64,000 nucleotides of DNA from Streptomyces vilmorinianum (lineage in GTDB: Bacteria; Actinomycetota; Actinomycetes; Streptomycetales; Streptomycetaceae): positions 5,784,001 to 5,848,000 of the forward strand of contig NZ_CP040244.1 in the NCBI RefSeq assembly GCF_005517195.1, in the 5' to 3' direction. Each line of letters opens with the position of its first letter. Position 1 is the stretch's first letter. The notes under the pieces were generated by a model. That model did not search any database, was not told the origin of the DNA, and was given only the letters and a program-made list of their open reading frames with translations. Of this stretch, positions 59,349 to 64,000 are shown in pieces. The position numbers and the translations under genes were made by a program.

Positions 59349-59929
59349 CGTGCGTCTTCGCACGTAGAGGCGGCGCGACCGTACCAAAACGTTCCCTCGC
59401 CGTAGCGACGGGCCCGCAGTGGTTCGAAGCCGGCCGGCCAGCCGAACTCCCCGCCTCGGGTGCTGCGCTCCACGGTGACGAGCGCGTCCTCGCCGATCCA
59501 GCCCCCCGAGCGGAGTGTGAGGAGGATCTCGCGAAGATCGTCGTCCGAGACGGCGTACGGCGGGTCGAGGAAGACCAGGTCGTAGGGGGCGGAGGGGGCC
59601 GGTCCCGTCACGATCTGTTCCGCTTTGCCCGTGCGGAGCTCGGCGCCGGGCAGACCGAGCGCGCGGACGTTCTCGCGGACGGTGCGGGCGGCGCGGGCGT
59701 CCGCCTCGACGAGGAGGGCGTGGGAGGCGCCACGGGAGAGCGCCTCCAGGCCGACGGCGCCCGAGCCGGCGTACAGGTCGGCGACCCGGACCCCGTCGAG
59801 GGTGCCGAGGAGCGACTCCCAGGTGGAGAAGAGGCCCTCGCGCGCCCGGTCGGAGGTGGGGCGGGTGCCGTTGCCGGGGGGCACGGCCAGTCGGCGTCCG
59901 CCGGCGGTACCGGCGATCACGCGGGTCAT
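59345..59929 (-). CDS. rsmD: 16S rRNA (guanine-966-N2)-methyltransferase
   Basis: A 194-residue methyltransferase. MTRVIAGTAGGRRLAVPPGNGTRPTSDRAREGLFS is the characteristic N-terminus; the SAM site is VADLYAGSGAVGLEALSRGA and the catalytic motif is VFLDPPYA. It methylates G966 of 16S rRNA. The ATG at 59929 has AAGGAC 5 nt upstream. Lies 94 nt downstream of recG. Confidence 0.96.
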   Translation of the reverse strand: MTRVIAGTAGGRRLAVPPGNGTRPTSDRAREGLFSTWESLLGTLDGVRVADLYAGSGAVGLEALSRGASHALLVEADARAARTVRENVRALGLPGAELRTGKAEQIVTGPAPSAPYDLVFLDPPYAVSDDDLREILLTLRSGGWIGEDALVTVERSTRGGEFGWPAGFEPLRARRYGEGTFWYGRAASTCEDAR

Positions 59930-60023
59930 CTGAGGTCCTTGTCCTTCTTCGGGGCTCGGTTCGCCTCCGGGGTGGCACAGAGGTCTGTGTCTCCACGATA
60001 TGGCGGGTGAGGGGGGTCTGACG

Positions 60024-62243
60024 TCACCCCTTCTCCAGGAACTCCTCCCGCTCCTTGTCCAGGAGGGCGTCCAGGGCGGTGCGCAGCTCGGGGTGGCCGG
60101 TGAGGTCCGGGTCGGCGAGGACGACGGCGGTGGCCTCCTCGCGGGCGGCGGCGATGACCTCCTCGTCGTCGATGACGGTGAGCATCCGCAGGGAGGAGCG
60201 GACGCCGGACTGGGCCTGGCCGAGGACGTCGCCCTCGCGGCGCTCCTCCAGGTCGATCCGGGAGAGCTCGAAGCCGTCGAGGGTGGAGGCGACGGCGGCG
60301 AGACGCCGGCGGGCGGGGCTGGCCTCGGGCATCTCGGTGACGAGGAGGCAGAGGCCGGGGGCGGAGCCCCGGCCGACACGGCCGCGGAGCTGGTGGAGCT
60401 GGGAGACGCCGAAACGGTCGGCGTCCATGATCACCATGGCGGTGGCGTTGGGGACGTTGACGCCGACCTCGATGACGGTGGTGGCGACCAGGACGTCGAC
60501 CTCGCCGGCGGCGAAGCGGCGCATGACGTCGTCCTTGTCGTCCGGGTGCATCCGGCCGTGCAGGACCTCGACACGGAGCCCGGCGAGGGGTCCCCGGGTG
60601 AGCTGCTCGGCGATCTCGAGCACGGCGAGCGGCGGGCGCTTCTCGGCCTCGTCCTCGGGGGACGGCTTCTTCTTCGCGCCCTTGCCGTTCCTGCCGTTCT
60701 CGTCCTCACCGTCGCCGATGCGGGGGCAGACGACGTACGCCTGGTGGCCGTTCTCCACCTCTTCGCGCACGCGCTCCCACGCGCGCGTGAGGAAGTGCGG
60801 CTTGTCGGCGGCCGGGACGACATGGCTGGCGATCGGCGAACGCCCGGCGGGCAGCTGGTCGAGGACGGAGGTCTCCAGGTCGCCGAAGACGGTCATGGCG
60901 ACCGTGCGCGGGATCGGGGTGGCCGTCATGACGAGCAGGTGCGGAGGCTGCTTCCCCTTGCCGCGCAGGGCGTCGCGCTGCTCCACGCCGAAGCGGTGCT
61001 GCTCGTCCACCACGACCAGGCCGAGGTCGTGGAACTGCACCTTGTCCTCGATCAGGGCGTGCGTGCCGATGACGATCCCGGCCTCGCCGGTGACGAGGTC
61101 GAGCAGGGCCTGCCGGCGGCCGGCGGCGCCCATCGAGCCGGTGAGCAGGACGACCTTGGTGGCGTGCTCGGATCCGCCGAGCATGCCTCCCTCGGCGAGC
61201 TCGCCCATCATCTCGGTGACCGAGCGGTGGTGCTGCTGGGCGAGGACCTCGGTGGGCGCGAGCATCGCGGCCTGTCCCCCGGCGTCGACGACGGCGAGCA
61301 TGGCGCGCAGGGCCACCATCGTCTTTCCCGATCCGACTTCGCCCTGGAGGAGGCGGTGCATCGGGTGCTCGGTCGCGAGGTCGTCGAAGATCTCCCGGGA
61401 GACCTTCTGCTGGCCGTCGGTGAGGGTGAAGGGCAGCTTGGCGTCGAAGGCGTCGAGGAGGCCGCCGGGGATCGGCTTGCGGGCGACGGCGGGCAGTTGG
61501 GTGTCCGCGTACCGCCGGCGGGCGAGGGCGACCTGGAGGACGAAGGCCTCGTCCCACTTCAGCCGCTGCCTGGCGTCCTCGATGTCCGCCTTCGTACGGG
61601 GCCGGTGGACCTTCTGGAGCGCCTCGGGCAGGTCGGCGAGGCCGCGTCCCTCGCGCAGGGCGGGCGGCAGCGGGTCGGCGAGGCCGGCCCAGCCGGTGGC
61701 GGCCAGGGAGTCCAGGGCGATGGAGACGGACTGCTCGATGGTCCAGGACTCCAGCTGCTTGCAGGCCGGGTAGATCGGGAGCAGCTCGCTCGCGAACGCC
61801 TTGACCGTCTCGTCGCTGCTGTCGGCGTCCAGGAGCTTGTACTCGGGGTGGGAGAGCTGGAGCTTGCGGTTGAAGACGCCGACCTTGCCGGCGAACATCC
61901 CGCGGCGGCCCGGGAGCAGCTCCTTCTGGTGGAAGTAGACCGCCCGGCCGAAGAAGACCAGCTGCATCCGGCCGCTGCCGTCGGTGATCGTCACCTCCAG
62001 GCGCTGACCCTTGCCCCGGCCGCCCTTGTTGAAGGTCATCACGCGCGCGTCGGCGACCTGCGCGACCACCGTGACGTGCTCGTCCAGCGGCAGGTCGGCG
62101 AGGGCGGTGAGCTCGCCGCGCTCCGCGTACCGCCGGGGGTAGTGGTGGAGGAGGTCCCCGACCGTGTGGAGGTCGAGGTGCTCGGCCATCACCTTGGCGG
62201 TGGCGGCGCCGAGGAGGTTCTTCAGCGGGTCAGCGAGCAGCAC
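60024..62243 (-). CDS. recG: ATP-dependent DNA helicase RecG
   Basis: A 739-residue RecG. The wedge/OB domain is N-terminal (residues 20-150). The helicase has motif I LLQGEVGSGKTMVAL, DEQHRFG (motif II), TATPIPRT (motif III) and C-terminal motifs QLRGRVGRG; VATTVIEVGVNVPNA. It regresses stalled forks. The GTG at 62243 is chosen because GGGAGG lies 4 nt upstream and typical RecG starts with a short residue run before the 'ATAKVMAEHLDLHTVGDLLHHYPRRY' block. An upstream in-frame GTG at 62264 is possible. Confidence 0.96.
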   Translation of the reverse strand: MLLADPLKNLLGAATAKVMAEHLDLHTVGDLLHHYPRRYAERGELTALADLPLDEHVTVVAQVADARVMTFNKGGRGKGQRLEVTITDGSGRMQLVFFGRAVYFHQKELLPGRRGMFAGKVGVFNRKLQLSHPEYKLLDADSSDETVKAFASELLPIYPACKQLESWTIEQSVSIALDSLAATGWAGLADPLPPALREGRGLADLPEALQKVHRPRTKADIEDARQRLKWDEAFVLQVALARRRYADTQLPAVARKPIPGGLLDAFDAKLPFTLTDGQQKVSREIFDDLATEHPMHRLLQGEVGSGKTMVALRAMLAVVDAGGQAAMLAPTEVLAQQHHRSVTEMMGELAEGGMLGGSEHATKVVLLTGSMGAAGRRQALLDLVTGEAGIVIGTHALIEDKVQFHDLGLVVVDEQHRFGVEQRDALRGKGKQPPHLLVMTATPIPRTVAMTVFGDLETSVLDQLPAGRSPIASHVVPAADKPHFLTRAWERVREEVENGHQAYVVCPRIGDGEDENGRNGKGAKKKPSPEDEAEKRPPLAVLEIAEQLTRGPLAGLRVEVLHGRMHPDDKDDVMRRFAAGEVDVLVATTVIEVGVNVPNATAMVIMDADRFGVSQLHQLRGRVGRGSAPGLCLLVTEMPEASPARRRLAAVASTLDGFELSRIDLEERREGDVLGQAQSGVRSSLRMLTVIDDEEVIAAAREEATAVVLADPDLTGHPELRTALDALLDKEREEFLEKG

Positions 62244-62549
62244 GGCGCCTCCCCTCGGGGGCACCGAGCGGCTTCCGCAGCTTCCGCGGGCTCCGTGGGT
62301 TCTCCGGGTTCTGCGGGTTCTGCGGGTTCTTCGGGTTCTTCAGGGGTTCGTCGAGCGCAGGCACATGTTCCATTGCACACCACCGCACTGACACCCGTCC
62401 CGCAGGCTGTGGATATCCGCTGGTCACGTCGGCGCCGCGAGGCCTACCATGACGCCTCTCCCCCCTCCGTCGCCTCCGGCTCCTCCGGACGCCGCCGGCG
62501 ATGACTGCCGATCAGACACCGCACGCCTCCACCACGGGGAGAACCACGC
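62244..62549. other. Divergent intergenic region (306 bp) between recG and the rightward gene
   Basis: Contains the 9-bp tandem repeat at 62297-62341 and otherwise moderately GC-rich DNA. A small minus-strand frame across the repeats (about 65 codons) has no ribosome binding site and is not called. Promoters for both genes must lie here but are not obvious. Confidence 0.5.
62297..62341. repeat. 9-bp tandem repeat upstream of recG
   Basis: Five consecutive 9-bp units of GGGTTCTSC/TTC form, preceded by a degenerate copy, at 45-53 bp upstream of recG. Copy number could change by slippage. Confidence 0.85.
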
Positions 62550-64000
62550 ATGACGCTGACCCTTCAGGCCCTGCGCGAGGCCATGCGGGAGAACGCCGAG
62601 CAGCCCGAGGGGCCCGCGCGCAACGCGCGCGCCGAGCGGCTGCTCTCCGAGGCCGAACGGACCGGCGAGCGGCCGGCCGTGATCGCCGCGCTCGGCCACC
62701 AGCTGCAGGTGTACAACTACAGCTCCGAGAAGGCGAAGATGTTCGTGCCCTTCTCGCGCCTGCTGGGGATGTGGGACGAGAATCCGGCGGACTTCGACGC
62801 CTACGAGACGCACTCCCTGCACTGGGTCTTCAAGTGGGTCTCCAGCGGCATGCTCGACCAGCCGCACATTCCGCTCGCGTCGATCGAGAAGTGGCTCGGC
62901 GAGATGGAGCGCCGCTACCGCCTGGCGGGCCATTCCGAACGGGCCGTGCGGCAGGGCGAGTTCCGGGTGGCCCGGCACATCGGCGACCGGGAGCGGGCGG
63001 CCCGGGCGTACGCGGCCTGGCTGGCGGCCGACCGCGACCGGATGGCCGACTGCCACGCCTGCGAGCTGCACGGCCAGGGCGCGTGGTCCGTGGAACTCGG
63101 CGACGACGAGCAGGCCCTGAAGACATGGGCGCCGGTCCTGGACGGCGAGCACGCCTGCGCCCATGAGCCGCACGCGGTCCTCGCCTCGTCCCTCCTGCCG
63201 CTGGTCCGGCTCGGCCGGGCGGAGGAGGCCCGTACGAACCATCTGCGGGGCTACCGTCTGGTGCGGCCGATGGAGAGCATGCGCGATGCGGTGGCGCTGC
63301 ACATCGAGTTCTGCGCGCTGACCGGGAACGAGGCGCGGGGTCTGGAGATCCTGGCGGAGCGGCCGGGCTTCTTCACCGACCGCGGCGACCCGGACAGCCA
63401 CCTGGACTTCCTGGCGGTGACGGCCCTGCTGACGGACCGGCTGGTGGCGCTCGGGCACGGCGGGCAGTCGGTGCCGGGCCCGGCGGGTTCGTCGTGGACG
63501 GCGGGCGAACTCGCGGGCCACGCGCGCGTGGAAGCGCTGGCGATCGCCCGCCTCTTCGACGAGCGCAACGGCACGGGGCGGGTGGGCGAGGCGGTCCGGG
63601 AGCGGATGGCGCGGGCGCCGCTGATGGAGCGGCTGCCGCTGGGGGTACGGGCGGCGGGTCCGGTACCGCTTCGCCCGCCGGTGACGGCCGCTCCGACCGG
63701 TTCCTCGGAGGACCTGCTCGCGCGGGCCCGGCGGCTGTCTAAGGAGCGGCACCCGGACGCGCGGGCGGCCTGGGATGCCCTGGGCCGGGCCGTCGCGGCC
63801 GGGCGGGTCGACGTGGACGTTCTCGCGCGGGCCGAGCTGGACGACCACCGGGCGATGGCTCTGGAGGAGGGTCCGGCGGAGTCGGTACGCCTCTTCCTGT
63901 CGGCGGCCGAGGGCTACGAAGCGGCGGGCGATCCCGGAGAGGCCGAGGCCGCCCGGGCCCGGTGCGCGTACGCGCTGGCGCTGGGCGGGCGGACGGAGGA
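62550..64000 (+). CDS. Large helical-repeat protein of unknown function (3' end outside window)
   Basis: The open frame runs at least 483 residues from an ATG at 62550, with GGGGAG 9 nt upstream. Sequence (LQVYNYSSEKAKMFVPFSRLLGMWDENPADFDAYETHSLHWVFKWVSSGMLDQPH...) is followed by many short helices with A/L/W/Y patterns such as EARTNHLRGYRLVRP and LDFLAVTALLTDRLVALG. This suggests tetratricopeptide-like repeats. No catalytic motif is seen. The protein continues past the end of the window. Confidence 0.72.
   Translation, partial: MTLTLQALREAMRENAEQPEGPARNARAERLLSEAERTGERPAVIAALGHQLQVYNYSSEKAKMFVPFSRLLGMWDENPADFDAYETHSLHWVFKWVSSGMLDQPHIPLASIEKWLGEMERRYRLAGHSERAVRQGEFRVARHIGDRERAARAYAAWLAADRDRMADCHACELHGQGAWSVELGDDEQALKTWAPVLDGEHACAHEPHAVLASSLLPLVRLGRAEEARTNHLRGYRLVRPMESMRDAVALHIEFCALTGNEARGLEILAERPGFFTDRGDPDSHLDFLAVTALLTDRLVALGHGGQSVPGPAGSSWTAGELAGHARVEALAIARLFDERNGTGRVGEAVRERMARAPLMERLPLGVRAAGPVPLRPPVTAAPTGSSEDLLARARRLSKERHPDARAAWDALGRAVAAGRVDVDVLARAELDDHRAMALEEGPAESVRLFLSAAEGYEAAGDPGEAEAARARCAYALALGGRTE

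Noticed and set aside
62230..62427. 65-codon minus-strand frame upstream of recG with NPQNPQNPE repeats
   Set aside because: It is a translation of the 9-bp tandem repeat, has no ribosome binding site, and overlaps the recG start. It is treated as non-coding.
1..64000. Search for mobile elements, CRISPR arrays, tRNA/rRNA genes, prophage, biosynthetic or defence islands
   Set aside because: I saw no transposase, integrase, spaced identical repeats, attachment-site duplications, rRNA or tRNA genes, or clusters of typical secondary-metabolite or defence genes. The tandem repeats present are short minisatellites, not CRISPR.

Overview
This 64 kb window is a piece of an actinobacterial, almost certainly Streptomyces, chromosome. 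The base composition is very GC-rich with strong G/C bias at third codon positions, and GTG starts and overlapping ATGA/TGATG gene junctions are frequent. The gene content includes Streptomyces hallmarks: whiG, an nsdA-type regulator, four clustered type I signal peptidases (sipW/X/Y/Z), amtB-glnK-glnD behind a GlnR box, and rnc (absB in S. coelicolor). From memory, the order from cdsA to recG follows the S. coelicolor SCO5566-SCO5628 neighbourhood, with whiG lying directly beside dprA. I could not run an alignment to confirm this.

Layout. (1) 1-7.5 kb: the tail of an unidentified gene, then a leftward operon for choline oxidation and choline/betaine transport (aldehyde dehydrogenase, choline dehydrogenase, ATPase with CBS tail, fused double permease, lipoprotein). 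(2) 7.7-9.8 kb: two rightward membrane-protein genes. (3) 9.8-13.8 kb: a leftward thiamine ABC transporter operon behind a TPP riboswitch. (4) 13.8-19.6 kb: rlmN, cdsA, frr, pyrH, tsf, rpsB. (5) 19.8-25.7 kb: M23 peptidase, TetR regulator, whiG, dprA, yifB, yraN, DUF2469. (6) 25.7-32.7 kb: Nudix gene, four signal peptidases, rplS, trmD, rimM, KH protein, rpsP. (7) 32.9-38.8 kb: SprT-like metalloprotein, methyltransferase, ffh, glnD. (8) 38.9-47.5 kb: glnK, amtB, nsdA, a small primase-like protein, ftsY, a luciferase-like monooxygenase, glcP. (9) 47.7-58.7 kb: smc, small coiled-coil protein, acylphosphatase, CAP-domain secreted protein, quinone-reductase/HxlR pair, mutM, rnc, rpmF, DUF177, DivIVA-like protein. 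(10) 58.8-64 kb: coaD, rsmD, recG, and the start of a rightward repeat-rich protein.

Functional themes are ribosome biogenesis and translation (rpsB, tsf, rpsP, rplS, rpmF, frr, rimM, trmD, rlmN, rsmD, rnc), SRP-dependent export and signal-peptide removal (ffh, ftsY, four Sips), chromosome maintenance (smc, recG, mutM, dprA), nitrogen sensing, development (whiG, nsdA) and two solute-import systems. Most genes are ordinary core genes. I see no insertion sequence, prophage, CRISPR array, rRNA or tRNA, and no biosynthetic or defence island.

The window does not contain an obvious new multi-gene system. The items most worth a second look are local: a large A/G/S/P-rich insertion in the SMC hinge, a GlnR box next to a second 11-bp-periodic array upstream of amtB, operator-like palindromes upstream of glcP and the luciferase-like gene, a perfect 21-bp inverted repeat inside the start of sipW, N-terminal minisatellites in two genes, a very G-rich tract between convergent genes, and a few poorly characterised small proteins.
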